From Eubacteriales bacterium (GTDB lineage Bacteria > Bacillota > Clostridia > UBA1381), in the NCBI GenBank assembly GCA_018384175.1, contig JAHAZB010000114.1:1-64000 (forward strand): a DNA stretch of 64,000 bases, written 5' to 3'. Each line of letters begins with the position of its first letter. The first letter of the stretch is position 1. Shown here in pieces: positions 1 through 8,449 of the stretch. Below the pieces are notes generated by a model that made no database searches, was not told where the DNA came from, and saw only the letters and a list, made by a program, of their open reading frames with translations. A program made the translations under genes and the position numbers.

Positions 1-11
1 GAGAAATATTG

Positions 12-53
12 TATAATTTATATAATAATAAAAATACACTCCAAAGGAGATGA
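12..53 (+). promoter_or_regulatory. -10-like hexamers and RBS upstream of the hydrogenase operon
   Basis: Two TATAAT hexamers lie at 12-17 and 21-26, followed by an AAAGGAG ribosome binding site at 44-50 just ahead of the ATG at 58. The matching -35 would fall at or beyond the window edge, so the promoter cannot be confirmed. Confidence 0.4.
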
Positions 54-57
54 AAAA

Positions 58-420
58 ATGAAACTCAGCGAGGTCAAGGAAATTCTTGATGCAAAGGTAC
101 TTGCGGGAGAGGATTTGCTCGAACACGAGGTTAATTCTGCTTGTGGCTCTGATTTGATGAGCGATGTGCTTGCTTTTGTCAAGGACAGGGCATTGCTTTT
201 GACAGGCCTTATGAATCCGCAGGTAATACGTACTGCAGAAATGATGGATATAACAGCCATTGTGTTTGTGCGCGGAAAAGAGCCGGATGAGGCGCTTATC
301 AATATGGCGGCGGCGAAGGATATGGTTCTTATGTCAACAGAATATCCCTTATATATTGCTGCCGGTGAGCTATACATAAACGGTCTTGTGGGCAAGAAAA
401 GAGGTACTCAAAATGGCTGA
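58..420 (+). CDS. DRTGG domain protein (hydrogenase-associated)
   Basis: A small cytoplasmic protein of 120 residues that looks like a stand-alone DRTGG domain, the fold that also occurs in phosphotransacetylase and CBS-domain proteins. Visible features are an N-terminal LSEVKEILDAKVLAG segment and a core reading ALLLTGLMNPQVIRTAEM. A second, shorter relative lies at 2151-2483, and the two flank a sensory hydrogenase-like gene. Such genes commonly accompany [FeFe]-hydrogenase clusters in Clostridia, where a regulatory or ligand-sensing role is presumed but not established. The start has a good AAAGGAG RBS, and the 3' end overlaps the next gene by 8 bases, which indicates translational coupling. 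Confidence 0.8.
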   Translation: MKLSEVKEILDAKVLAGEDLLEHEVNSACGSDLMSDVLAFVKDRALLLTGLMNPQVIRTAEMMDITAIVFVRGKEPDEALINMAAAKDMVLMSTEYPLYIAAGELYINGLVGKKRGTQNG

Positions 421-835
421 TGGACTGAAACTGCATTTTGACGTGGACGGCACGGATTTTACCGTTGCAGGTGAGTGCTCGTCAAAGGTTAAGAAAACCC
501 TTAAGCAGTTAGGCTTTGACCCTGAGCTTATAAGAAGGGTTGCCATTGCGATGTACGAGGGTGAGATAAATATGGTAATTCACGCTAACGGTGGTACGAT
601 TGACGTAGAAATTTCGCCGGAGAGCGTTGTTGTAATATTAAAGGATACCGGCCCTGGAATACCTGATTTAGATAAGGCGATGCAGGAGGGATTTTCTACT
701 GCGTCCAATACTGTCAGAGAGCTTGGCTTTGGCGCAGGTATGGGTCTGCCGAATATGAAAAAGTATACCGATAAAATGGAGGTTGATACTGTTCCGGGAG
801 TTGGAACGACGGTAACGTTATCGGTGATAGTATAG
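413..835 (+). CDS. Anti-sigma-factor-like ATP-binding protein (HATPase_c)
   Basis: About 140 residues with a GHKL ATPase fold. An N-box-like region (AMYEGEINMVIHANGG) is followed by the G1 box DTGPGIPDLDKAM and a G2 region with GFGAGMGLPNMKKYTDKM. This resembles RsbW/SpoIIAB-type serine kinases that hold sigma or response factors, but no partner antagonist or sigma factor is present here. I chose the ATG at 413 because an AAGAGG RBS precedes it by about ten bases and it overlaps the DRTGG gene by 8 bases. Its place between the DRTGG and HydS-like genes suggests that it relays redox or hydrogen sensing to expression of the hydrogenase. That role is inferred from context. Confidence 0.8.
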   Translation: MADGLKLHFDVDGTDFTVAGECSSKVKKTLKQLGFDPELIRRVAIAMYEGEINMVIHANGGTIDVEISPESVVVILKDTGPGIPDLDKAMQEGFSTASNTVRELGFGAGMGLPNMKKYTDKMEVDTVPGVGTTVTLSVIV

Positions 836-856
836 CAGAAAGTGAGGGTAATACTG

Positions 857-2161
857 ATGGGCGAAAAGAAAGAGTGGCATTCGGTAACACTTGACCAGGA
901 TATATGTAAAGGTTGTACCAATTGCCTGAAGAACTGTCCCACTCAGGCTATTCGCATACAAAACTCTAAGGCGAAAATATTAAAGGAACGCTGTATCGAC
1001 TGCGGTGTGTGCATAAGGGTGTGTCCGTATCACGCGAAAAAGGCAGTAACAGACAGCCTTGATATACCCGATACATACAAATATAAAGTGGCTCTTATTG
1101 CGCCTGCTTTTTACGGACAGTTTTCACGTGCGGAAAATATCGGAATGATACTTTCGGCGGTTAGAAAAATGGGTTTTGATGACGTGTTTGAGGTTGCAAG
1201 AGGTGCTCAGGCTATAAGTGAGCGCACACGTGAGCTTTTAGAGTCCGGCGAGCTTCTCAAACCGACAATATCATCTGCTTGTCCGGCTGTGGTTAAGCTT
1301 ATTACAATTCGTTTCCCGAATCTTATCAGCCATATAATTCCGCTAAAAGCACCTATGGAAATTGCTGCGGCTATGGCAAGACGTGAAGCTGTAAAGAAGA
1401 CAGGACTTAAGCCGGAGGAAATTGCGATAATCTTTGTAAGCCCATGTGCGGCTAAAGCTACCGAGGTGCGTCTTGCAAAAACTGACGGCAAATCGGATGT
1501 TGATTTTGTGGTGTCCATGAAAGAGGTTTATCTAAAAATGGCACAGCAGATAGGCAAGATGACGGAGGAGGATATCGACAGAGGAAGTGTTTCCGGTAAG
1601 GAAAGTATTCTCTGGGCAGTTTCGGGCGGCGAGGCAAATGCGACACATACCGAACGCAATATTTCGGTTGACGGCATTGATAATGTCATCAGAGTTCTGG
1701 AGGATATGGACGACGAAAAGCTTAAGGATATAGATTATATCGAGGCACTTGCATGCCCAGGTGGTTGTGTGGGTGGTCCGCTTACTGCAGAGAATAACTT
1801 TGTTGCAAGGTCGAGACTGAGTGCTTTGGTTAAATCTATTGCAGATGTCGGAGAGAGTGTAGACAGTGATATTGGAGCGGCTTGGGACAGACCGATAGTT
1901 TACAGACCGGTTATGAAGCTGAACACTGATATGAAGCGTGCGATGGAAATGATAATGAAAATAGATGAGTTCTGCGAGAATTTGCCGGGACTTGACTGTG
2001 GCTCGTGCGGTTCGCCAAGCTGTCGTTGCTTTGCGGAAGATGTTGTTAAGGGTTATGCAAATCCCGACGATTGTGTATTCCGTTTGAAGGAACGAATGCT
2101 TGACTTTAAGGAAAAATATGAAAAGCTTATGGAGGAAAGGAGCGAACAAGATGAAGGTTAA
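857..2161 (+). CDS. Sensory [FeFe]-hydrogenase-like protein (HydS/HsfB-like)
   Basis: 434 residues. Two ferredoxin-type [4Fe-4S] motifs (CKGCTNCLKNCP and CIDCGVCIRVCP) open the protein, then comes the H-cluster domain, then a C-terminal Fe-S motif (CGSCGSPSCRCF). The H-cluster motifs deviate from catalytic enzymes: L1 reads S139-S-A-C-P, so the proton-transfer Cys of TSCCP is Ala; L2 is SPCAAK instead of MPCxAK; L3 is ACPGGCVGGPL. An Ala at that Cys position is known from putative sensory hydrogenases, so I read this as an H2 or redox sensor rather than a producer. No PAS domain is visible. The ATG at 857 is preferred over the GTG at 842 because GAGGG lies directly upstream of it. Confidence 0.83.
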   Translation: MGEKKEWHSVTLDQDICKGCTNCLKNCPTQAIRIQNSKAKILKERCIDCGVCIRVCPYHAKKAVTDSLDIPDTYKYKVALIAPAFYGQFSRAENIGMILSAVRKMGFDDVFEVARGAQAISERTRELLESGELLKPTISSACPAVVKLITIRFPNLISHIIPLKAPMEIAAAMARREAVKKTGLKPEEIAIIFVSPCAAKATEVRLAKTDGKSDVDFVVSMKEVYLKMAQQIGKMTEEDIDRGSVSGKESILWAVSGGEANATHTERNISVDGIDNVIRVLEDMDDEKLKDIDYIEALACPGGCVGGPLTAENNFVARSRLSALVKSIADVGESVDSDIGAAWDRPIVYRPVMKLNTDMKRAMEMIMKIDEFCENLPGLDCGSCGSPSCRCFAEDVVKGYANPDDCVFRLKERMLDFKEKYEKLMEERSEQDEG

Positions 2162-2483
2162 GGACATAATTGATGCGCTGAATTTGAAAGTTTCGGCAGG
2201 TGCAACGGGGGTTGACGGTGAGGTTAGCGGCTGCTACATAGGAGACCTTTTAAGCCTTGCAATGAGCAGTCTTAAAGAGAACAATGTGTGGGTAACTATA
2301 CAGACTAATGTAAATATTGTTGCTGTATCGGTGCTTGTTGAGGGTGCGTGCGTTATACTCTGTGATGGGCAGGAGCCTGATGATGCGGCTAAGAAGAAGG
2401 CAGACAATGAAGGCGTGCCAATCCTTTCTACCGAAAAAACTGCATATGAGGTTGCGGCAGAGCTGAGCAGGCTCGGTGTATAG
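2151..2483 (+). CDS. Second DRTGG-like domain protein
   Basis: 110 residues beginning MKVKDIIDALNLKVSAG, a paralogue of the product of 58-420 (shared opening; GQEPDDAAKKKADNEGVPILSTE parallels GKEPDEALINMAAAKDMVLMSTE). The ATG at 2151 has a GGAGGAAAGG RBS and overlaps the end of the sensory hydrogenase gene by 11 bases. The function is unknown. Its position in the hydrogenase cluster suggests a ligand-binding or regulatory domain. No catalytic residues can be assigned. Confidence 0.8.
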   Translation: MKVKDIIDALNLKVSAGATGVDGEVSGCYIGDLLSLAMSSLKENNVWVTIQTNVNIVAVSVLVEGACVILCDGQEPDDAAKKKADNEGVPILSTEKTAYEVAAELSRLGV

Positions 2484-2495
2484 GGGGCGAAGAGG

Positions 2496-3203
2496 ATAAA
2501 ACTTTACTATGATATGCATATCCACTCGGCTCTCTCGCCATGCGGTGATAATGATATGACACCTAACAATATTGTGAATATGTCTATTATCAAGGGGCTT
2601 GATATGATTGCTGTAACCGACCATAATTCCTGCGGTAATGTAGCGGCTGTTATGGCGGCGGCAGGTGAAAATCTGCTTGTTGTACCGGGAATGGAGGTAG
2701 AAACCTCAGAGGAAGTACATATTGTATGTTATTTTCCGACACTTGAGCAGGCAATCAGAATGGAGGAGGTTATAAAAAACAGTATGACTCCTGTACAAAA
2801 TCGACCTGAAATATTCGGAAGGCAGTTCTATATAAACGAATTGGATGAGATTATTGGCGAGGAGGAAAATCTTCTTGTGAGTGCATCCGGACTGGATATC
2901 TATGAGGTTGTGGCATATGCTGAAAAATTTGGCGGAGTGGCAGTTCCTGCGCATATCGACCGCACGAGCTATTCCGTTTTGTCAAATCTTGGTTTTATGC
3001 CACCTGATTTGCGTGTGTCGGCACTTGAAATTACTGCCAAAAACCGTGCAAGATTTGAAAATGACTACAAGAATTTTCAAATTCTTACAAATTCCGATGC
3101 ACATTATCTCGAAAATATAGCGGAAAGGGAGTATAGTGTCGAATTAGAGGGCAAAAATGCACAATCATTCATTGAGTTTTTGTGCAAAAACAACCAAATT
3201 TGA
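2496..3203 (+). CDS. PHP-domain metal-dependent phosphoesterase
   Basis: About 235 residues with PHP superfamily motifs: YDMHIHS near the N-terminus (HxH), AVTDHNS, an acidic residue in GMEVETSEEVH, a mid-protein PAHIDR and a late NSDAHYLENI. These supply the His/Asp/Glu ligands of a di- or trinuclear metal site. Relatives are putative phosphoesterases (TrpH/YciV-like); the substrate is unknown. The first in-frame ATG is at 2514, inside the first beta strand, whereas the conserved KLYYDMHIHS start begins at an ATA codon (2496) placed 8 bases after GGGGG. I therefore extend the gene to 2496, although 2514 is the conventional call. It ends the regulatory half of the operon. Confidence 0.8.
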   Translation: MKLYYDMHIHSALSPCGDNDMTPNNIVNMSIIKGLDMIAVTDHNSCGNVAAVMAAAGENLLVVPGMEVETSEEVHIVCYFPTLEQAIRMEEVIKNSMTPVQNRPEIFGRQFYINELDEIIGEEENLLVSASGLDIYEVVAYAEKFGGVAVPAHIDRTSYSVLSNLGFMPPDLRVSALEITAKNRARFENDYKNFQILTNSDAHYLENIAEREYSVELEGKNAQSFIEFLCKNNQI

Positions 3204-3220
3204 TTGTTTAAAAAAAATGA

Positions 3221-3249
3221 TAGAAATTTCACAAATAGTATGATATAAT
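3221..3249 (+). promoter_or_regulatory. Internal promoter before hydC
   Basis: A perfect -10 (TATAAT, 3244-3249) lies 17 bases after TAGAAA (3221-3226), a 4/6 match to the -35 consensus. It sits in the 100-base gap between the PHP gene and hydC, and so could transcribe the structural hydrogenase genes independently of the upstream regulatory genes. Confidence 0.6.
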
Positions 3250-3303
3250 ATTTTAGATATAGTTATGTAATAAAATACATAAGTAATGACAGGAGGTCTA
3301 TAA

Positions 3304-3792
3304 ATGGAAAAAACTGCAACATTGCCATTTAAGGGCACAAAGGAGCAGGAGGCAAAGCTGATGGAGGTTATTGCCGAACACAAGGGTCAGAAGGGCGCAA
3401 CAATTCCCGTGCTTCATAAGGCACAGGAAATCTACGGCTATCTTCCCATTGAGGTTCAGACCATGATTGCAGAGGGACTTGATGTACCCCTTGCAGAGAT
3501 TTATGGCGTTGTAACCTTTTACACACAGTTCTCTCTTAATCCGAAGGGTGAGTATCAGATTGGCGTATGCCTTGGAACTGCTTGCTATGTTAAGGGCTCG
3601 GGAGATATTCTCGAGGAGATTAAGGAAATTTTGAAGATTGATGTTGGTGAGTGCACACCGGACGGTAAGTTCTCTTTGGAGGCTACCCGTTGTGTAGGTG
3701 CGTGCGGTCTTGCTCCAGTTGTAACCATCAATGATGATGTTTACGGTCGTCTTAACAAGGGCGAAATCGGCGCAATTTTAGCTAAGTATTGA
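3304..3792 (+). CDS. hydC: HydC: NuoE-like [2Fe-2S] subunit of bifurcating hydrogenase
   Basis: 162 residues of the thioredoxin-like NuoE family. The four [2Fe-2S] ligands are visible as C89-x4-C94 (CLGTAC) and C130-x3-C134 (CVGAC). Upstream, IPVLHKAQEIYGYLP and EIYGVVTFYTQF are family signatures. In HydABC complexes this subunit passes electrons between the NAD-dependent flavin subunit (HydB, 4762-6555) and the catalytic subunit (HydA, 6573-8306) in the cytoplasm. The RBS AGGAGG is well placed. Length is typical. Confidence 0.92.
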   Translation: MEKTATLPFKGTKEQEAKLMEVIAEHKGQKGATIPVLHKAQEIYGYLPIEVQTMIAEGLDVPLAEIYGVVTFYTQFSLNPKGEYQIGVCLGTACYVKGSGDILEEIKEILKIDVGECTPDGKFSLEATRCVGACGLAPVVTINDDVYGRLNKGEIGAILAKY

Positions 3793-3793
3793 T

Positions 3794-4351
3794 ATGGAAG
3801 AGCTGTCGCTGCATATTCTTGACATAGTGCAGAATTCCGTTGCGGCAAAGGCTGAGCTTATTGAGGTAGAAATAGTTGAGGACATTGAGGCGGACACATT
3901 AACCATTACCATTACCGACAACGGATGCGGAATGTCGGAGGAAATGGTTAAAAAGGTAGTAGACCCGTTTACTACCGGCAGAAAAACACGCCGTGTCGGA
4001 CTTGGAATACCGCTATTTAAGCTTGCAGCTGAGCTGACAGGGGGAGATTTTGAAATAGAGTCGGAGTTGGGAAAGGGAACACGCATTTTGGCAAGGTTCG
4101 GACATTCTCATATCGACCGTCAGCCTCTTGGGGATATTGCGTCAACTATGCATCAGCTTATAGTAATGAACGAGAATACGGATTTTCTCTATGTTCACAA
4201 GGTAAATGGAAACGAATTCAAGCTTGATACCAGAGAAGTAAAAGAAATCCTCGGCGGTGTATCTCTTGCAGAATACGAGGTTATGGTATGGCTTTTGGAA
4301 TATCTTAAGGAAAATGAAGATTCGCTCTATAAAACAGTCGGAAAGGAATGA
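3794..4351 (+). CDS. HATPase_c-domain ATP-binding protein
   Basis: 185 residues. The N-terminal two thirds is a GHKL ATPase with N box (LHILDIVQNSVAAKA), G1 box (DNGCGMSEEMVKKVVDPFTTGR) and G2 (GLGIPLFKLAAELTGG), as in histidine kinase catalytic domains. There is no phospho-acceptor His domain and no membrane segment. The C-terminal 70 residues are unassigned. It begins two bases after the hydC stop, so it is translationally coupled. Similar genes occur between hydC and hydB in many clostridial hydrogenase operons; their role is unproven, and a regulatory kinase-like function is a guess. Confidence 0.82.
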   Translation: MEELSLHILDIVQNSVAAKAELIEVEIVEDIEADTLTITITDNGCGMSEEMVKKVVDPFTTGRKTRRVGLGIPLFKLAAELTGGDFEIESELGKGTRILARFGHSHIDRQPLGDIASTMHQLIVMNENTDFLYVHKVNGNEFKLDTREVKEILGGVSLAEYEVMVWLLEYLKENEDSLYKTVGKE

Positions 4352-4358
4352 TTAAGTA

Positions 4359-4727
4359 ATGAAGAGTCTTGCTGAATTGCAGGAAATCAGAAACAGAACA
4401 ATTGGCAATCTCACAATGCGTAAAGAGGAAGATGACGCAGTAAGAGTAGTAGTTGGTATGGCTACTTGCGGTATTGCTGCAGGCGCACGTCCTGTTATGA
4501 GCGCTTTTGTTGAGGAGATTGCAAAACGTAACCTGGCAAATGTTACAGTTGCTCAGACAGGTTGTATCGGTGTTTGCCGCTTAGAACCGATTGTTGAGGT
4601 TACACTCCCGGGTCAGGATAAGGTTACTTATGTAAAGATGTCTCCTGAAAAGGTTGCCAGAGTTGTGGCAGAGCACATTGTAAACAAGCAGGTTGTTACC
4701 GAGTACACTATCGGCGCAGCCGAATAA
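4359..4727 (+). CDS. Thioredoxin-like [2Fe-2S] ferredoxin domain protein
   Basis: 122 residues of the NuoE/HydB N-terminal type. Cys residues lie in MATCGIAAGA and in TGCIGVCRLEP, giving the four-Cys spacing of a thioredoxin-fold [2Fe-2S] protein if the first pair is reduced to one Cys plus a neighbouring ligand. I see only one Cys in the first motif, so cluster binding may be incomplete. The gene lies between the ATPase gene and hydB and resembles the N-terminal domain of HydB itself. It is probably an accessory electron-transfer or assembly subunit of the hydrogenase. Confidence 0.8.
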   Translation: MKSLAELQEIRNRTIGNLTMRKEEDDAVRVVVGMATCGIAAGARPVMSAFVEEIAKRNLANVTVAQTGCIGVCRLEPIVEVTLPGQDKVTYVKMSPEKVARVVAEHIVNKQVVTEYTIGAAE

Positions 4728-4761
4728 TCTAATATAAATTAAAGAAAGGACAGCATTTACA

Positions 4762-6555
4762 ATGGATATGGTAAGAGCTCACGTCCTTTGCTGCGGCGGT
4801 ACAGGTTGTACTTCTTCAGGTTGTGAAGCCATCATCAAAGAGATGGAAACACAGCTCGCTGCAAACGGACTTGAAAAGGAAATCAAAGTTATCAAAACAG
4901 GTTGTTTCGGTCTTTGTGCACTTGGCCCTGTTATGATTGTTTACCCCGAAGGTTGCTTCTACAGCAGAGTTCAGGTTGGGGATGTTAAGGAAATCGTAGA
5001 GGAGCATCTTTTGAAGGGACGTATTGTAAAACGTCTTCTTTATCAGGAAACTATCGAAGAGGACAACATTAAGAGTCTTAACGAGGTTGACTTCTATAAA
5101 AAGCAGATGCGTATAGCACTTCGTAACTGTGGTGTTATTGACCCTGAAAATATTGATGAATACATAGCTTTTGATGGCTATAAAGCTCTTGGTAAGTGTC
5201 TTACTGAGATGACAAGTGAGGAAGTTATCGAGGAGATTAAAAAATCAGGACTTCGTGGCCGTGGAGGCGGCGGATTCCCGACAGGTCTTAAGTGGCAGTT
5301 CGCTGCTGCTCAGGTTAATGAGCAGAAGTACGTCTGCTGTAACGCCGACGAGGGCGACCCCGGTGCGTTCATGGACCGTTCAATTCTTGAGGGCGACCCC
5401 CATGCAGTAATCGAGGCAATGGCTATTGCAGGGTATGCAATTGGTGCTAATCAGGGTTATGTATATATCCGTGCTGAGTACCCGATTGCTGTTAAGAGAT
5501 TGCAGATTGCTATTGATCAGGCTAAAGAATACGGTTTGCTCGGTAATAATATTTTCGGTACAGACTTCAGCTTCGACCTCGAAATCCGTCTTGGTGCGGG
5601 TGCGTTTGTCTGTGGTGAGGAAACAGCACTTATGACATCTATCGAGGGTAAGAGAGGCGAGCCCAGACCCCGTCCGCCGTTCCCGGCAGTTAAGGGACTT
5701 TGGGAAAGACCGACAATCCTTAATAACGTAGAAACCTATGCAAATATTCCGCAGATTATCAATAACGGTGCTGACTGGTTCACAACTATCGGTACAGAGA
5801 AATCAAAGGGAACAAAGGTATTTGCTCTTGGCGGTAAGATTAACAATACAGGTCTTGTTGAGGTTCCGATGGGAACAACACTTCGTGAGATTGTAGAGGA
5901 AATCGGTGGCGGTATCCCGAACGGCAAGAAGTTCAAGGCTGCTCAGACAGGTGGTCCTTCAGGTGGTTGTATCCCTGCACATCTTATGGATACTCCGATT
6001 GATTACGATTCGCTTATGGCAATCGGCTCAATGATGGGTTCTGGCGGACTTATCGTTATGGACGAGGACAACTGTATGGTTGACATCGCTAAGTTCTTCC
6101 TTGAGTTCACTGTTGATGAGTCATGCGGTAAATGTACACCATGCCGTATCGGTACAAGAAGACTTCTTGAGCTTCTTACAAAGATTACCGACGGTAAGGG
6201 CACAATGGAAGATATTGACAAGCTTGAAGAGCTTTGCTACTCAATTAAAGAGTCATCACTTTGCGGTCTCGGACAGACAGCTCCGAACCCCGTACTTTCA
6301 ACACTTAAGTACTTCCGTGAGGAGTACGAGGCACACGTACGCGATAAGGTCTGTCCTGCAGGTGTATGTAAGGCTTTGTCAAAGTACATTATCGATCCCG
6401 AGAAGTGTAAGGGTTGTAGCCTTTGTGCAAGACAGTGTCCTGTTAATGCAATTTCAGGTGAAATTCGTTCACCGTTTGTCATCGACCAGGATAAGTGTAT
6501 CAAGTGTGGCGCTTGTATGAGCGGTTGTAAGTTCGGTGCTATTTATAAGAAGTAA
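4762..6555 (+). CDS. hydB: HydB: NuoF-like NAD/FMN subunit of bifurcating [FeFe]-hydrogenase
   Basis: 597 residues. Order of domains: an N-terminal thioredoxin-like [2Fe-2S] domain (CCGGTGCTSSGC and TGCFGLCALGP); the NuoF core with the FMN/NADH glycine motif GRGGGGFP (around residues 166-173) and CNADEGDPGAFMDRS; the NuoF [4Fe-4S] motif SCGKCTPCRIGT; and a C-terminal 2x[4Fe-4S] ferredoxin (CKGCSLCARQCP, CIKCGACMSGC). This is the flavin subunit that couples NADH and ferredoxin oxidation to H2 formation, or the reverse. Size and architecture are typical of HydB. Its stop is 17 bases before hydA. Confidence 0.94.
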   Translation: MDMVRAHVLCCGGTGCTSSGCEAIIKEMETQLAANGLEKEIKVIKTGCFGLCALGPVMIVYPEGCFYSRVQVGDVKEIVEEHLLKGRIVKRLLYQETIEEDNIKSLNEVDFYKKQMRIALRNCGVIDPENIDEYIAFDGYKALGKCLTEMTSEEVIEEIKKSGLRGRGGGGFPTGLKWQFAAAQVNEQKYVCCNADEGDPGAFMDRSILEGDPHAVIEAMAIAGYAIGANQGYVYIRAEYPIAVKRLQIAIDQAKEYGLLGNNIFGTDFSFDLEIRLGAGAFVCGEETALMTSIEGKRGEPRPRPPFPAVKGLWERPTILNNVETYANIPQIINNGADWFTTIGTEKSKGTKVFALGGKINNTGLVEVPMGTTLREIVEEIGGGIPNGKKFKAAQTGGPSGGCIPAHLMDTPIDYDSLMAIGSMMGSGGLIVMDEDNCMVDIAKFFLEFTVDESCGKCTPCRIGTRRLLELLTKITDGKGTMEDIDKLEELCYSIKESSLCGLGQTAPNPVLSTLKYFREEYEAHVRDKVCPAGVCKALSKYIIDPEKCKGCSLCARQCPVNAISGEIRSPFVIDQDKCIKCGACMSGCKFGAIYKK

Positions 6556-6572
6556 AGGGAGGCTTAAGCAAG

Positions 6573-8306
6573 ATGGTAAATTTGAAGATAAACGGCATGG
6601 ACGTATCTGTACCTGAGGGTTACACGGTACTCCAGGCAGCAAGAGAAGCCGGAATTGATATTCCTACCCTTTGCTATTTGAAGGACGTATCACAAACCGG
6701 CTCATGCAGAATGTGTGTAGTTGAAATCAAGGGTGCAAGAGCACTTCAGGCAGCGTGTGTATATCCCGTTGCAGAAGGTATTGAGGTTCTGACACATTCT
6801 CCGAGAGTTAAAAAGGCAAGAAAGGCTACGTTGGAGCTGATTTTGTCCAACCACGACAGAAAGTGCTTGACTTGTACAAGAAATCAGAAATGTGAGCTTC
6901 AGACACTTTGTGATGAGCTCGGAGTTAATGATATTCCGTACCTCGGTGTAAGAAATGAATATGACATTGACGACCTTTCAACGTCAATCGTTCGTGATAA
7001 TAATAAGTGCGTACTTTGCCGCCGTTGTGTAAGCGCATGTAAGAACGTACAGACTGTTTCAGTTATTGATACAATGGAACGTGGATTTATCACAAAGGTT
7101 GGCTGTGCTTTTGATAAGTCGCTTTCATCAACTGCTTGTGTAAACTGTGGACAGTGTATCGTAGCTTGTCCTGTTGGTGCACTTCGCGAGAAGGAATCAA
7201 CAGACGTGGTTTGGGACGCAATCGCAGACGAGGATAAGTATGTAATAGTCCAGACGGCTCCTGCAGTAAGAGCGGCTTTGGGCGAGGAGTTCGGCTATGA
7301 AATCGGTACACCTGTAACAGGTAAGATGGTAGCCGCACTCAAGAGACTCGGCTTTGATAAGGCATTTGACACCGATACAGGTGCAGATTTTACAATTATG
7401 GAAGAGGGAACAGAGCTTTTAGACCGTTTGCAGAACGGCGGTAAGCTTCCGCTTATCACGTCTTGCTCACCCGGTTGGATTAAGTTCTGTGAGCATAATT
7501 TCCCTGATTTCCTTGACAATCTTTCAAGCTGTAAATCACCGCATCAGATGTTCGGTGCAATTTTGAAGAGCTACTATGCTAAGAAGGAGGGCATTGACCC
7601 GAAGAAGATGTTTGTCGTTTCGGTTATGCCTTGCGTGGCTAAGAAGTTCGAGTCTTCAAGAGAAGAGATGGAGGCAGATGGTATTCGTGATGTTGATGCA
7701 GTTATCACTACAAGAGAGCTTGCTAAGATGATTAAGCAGTCAGGTATCAAGTTTACAGAGCTTCCTGATGAGGAATTTGACAATCCATTTGAAGAAGCAA
7801 CAGGTGCAGGTGTAATCTTCGGTACAACAGGCGGTGTTACCGAGGCAGCTCTCAGAACTGTATATGAACTTGTTGAGAATAAGACCTTGGACAAGGTTGA
7901 ATTTGAGGCAGTTCGCGGTACAGAGGGTATTAAGGAAGCAACTGTTACACTCGGCGGTAAAGATGTCAGGGTTGCAATCGCTCACGGACTTGGTAATGCA
8001 AGAAAGCTTCTCGATTCGATAAGAAGCGGTGAGAAGAACTACGAATTCATCGAGGTTATGGCCTGTCCTGGTGGCTGTGTAACAGGCGGTGGTCAGCCGA
8101 TTTGCTCGGCTAAGACACATATGGATATAGATGTTAAGGCGACAAGAGCAAAGGCACTTTATAGCGAGGATGAACGTCTTACAATCCGTAAGAGCCACGA
8201 GAACCCCGACGTTAAGAAGATCTATGATGAGTTCCTTGAAAAGCCGGGTTCACACATTGCTCACGAGTTGTTGCACACTCATTATAAAGCACGTCCTAAA
8301 TATTGA
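6573..8306 (+). CDS. hydA: HydA: catalytic subunit of NADH-dependent [FeFe]-hydrogenase
   Basis: 577 residues. An N-terminal [2Fe-2S] plant-type ferredoxin domain (C34, C45, C48, C62) is followed by a His-Cys [4Fe-4S] segment (NHDRKCLTCTRNQKCELQ), two [4Fe-4S] motifs (CVLCRRCVSACK, CVNCGQCIVACP) and the H-cluster domain. The three H-cluster loops are intact: TSCSPGW at 296-302, MPCVAKK from 352 and ACPGGCVTGGGQP with C498 and C502. This is the site of proton reduction or H2 oxidation. The TSCSP variant (Cys-Ser) is usual in group A3 bifurcating enzymes. Maturases HydEFG are not in this window. Confidence 0.95.
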   Translation: MVNLKINGMDVSVPEGYTVLQAAREAGIDIPTLCYLKDVSQTGSCRMCVVEIKGARALQAACVYPVAEGIEVLTHSPRVKKARKATLELILSNHDRKCLTCTRNQKCELQTLCDELGVNDIPYLGVRNEYDIDDLSTSIVRDNNKCVLCRRCVSACKNVQTVSVIDTMERGFITKVGCAFDKSLSSTACVNCGQCIVACPVGALREKESTDVVWDAIADEDKYVIVQTAPAVRAALGEEFGYEIGTPVTGKMVAALKRLGFDKAFDTDTGADFTIMEEGTELLDRLQNGGKLPLITSCSPGWIKFCEHNFPDFLDNLSSCKSPHQMFGAILKSYYAKKEGIDPKKMFVVSVMPCVAKKFESSREEMEADGIRDVDAVITTRELAKMIKQSGIKFTELPDEEFDNPFEEATGAGVIFGTTGGVTEAALRTVYELVENKTLDKVEFEAVRGTEGIKEATVTLGGKDVRVAIAHGLGNARKLLDSIRSGEKNYEFIEVMACPGGCVTGGGQPICSAKTHMDIDVKATRAKALYSEDERLTIRKSHENPDVKKIYDEFLEKPGSHIAHELLHTHYKARPKY

Positions 8307-8318
8307 TTTTAATTCTAC

Positions 8319-8353
8319 AATCCGCAAGATAGATTCTATCTTGCGGATTTTTA
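8319..8353 (+). terminator. Rho-independent terminator of the hydrogenase operon
   Basis: A 13-base-pair perfect stem (AATCCGCAAGATA with TATCTTGCGGATT), a 5-base loop and a T-rich tail begin 12 bases after the hydA stop. Confidence 0.9.
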
Positions 8354-8386
8354 TGCCATTGTTTTAATAATAGACAAAAAAGTACC

Positions 8387-8420
8387 TTGACTACATAGAT
8401 TAAACTTGGTAAAACAAGTT
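8387..8420 (+). promoter_or_regulatory. Putative promoter with inverted-repeat operator before the GH106-like remnant
   Basis: TTGACT (8387-8392) is followed after 17 bases by TAAAAC (8410-8415), a weak -10. An inverted repeat AACTTG-N5-CAAGTT (8404-8420) overlaps the -10 and looks like an operator. A GGGGTGG RBS follows at 8440-8445. The regulatory region of a now-broken gene seems to be preserved. Confidence 0.45.
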
Positions 8421-8449
8421 ATATAAATTTGATTTGCCGGGGTGGAAAA

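Noticed and set aside
857-2161. HydS-like gene as a second catalytic hydrogenase
   Set aside because: The L1 motif has Ala in place of the proton-transfer Cys and the L2 Met is replaced, as in sensory-type proteins; HydA at 6573 has the intact motifs.
1532-2167. Minus-strand ORF of about 211 codons opposite the HydS-like gene
   Set aside because: It mirrors a well-supported Fe-S protein gene and has no family features or ribosome binding site.
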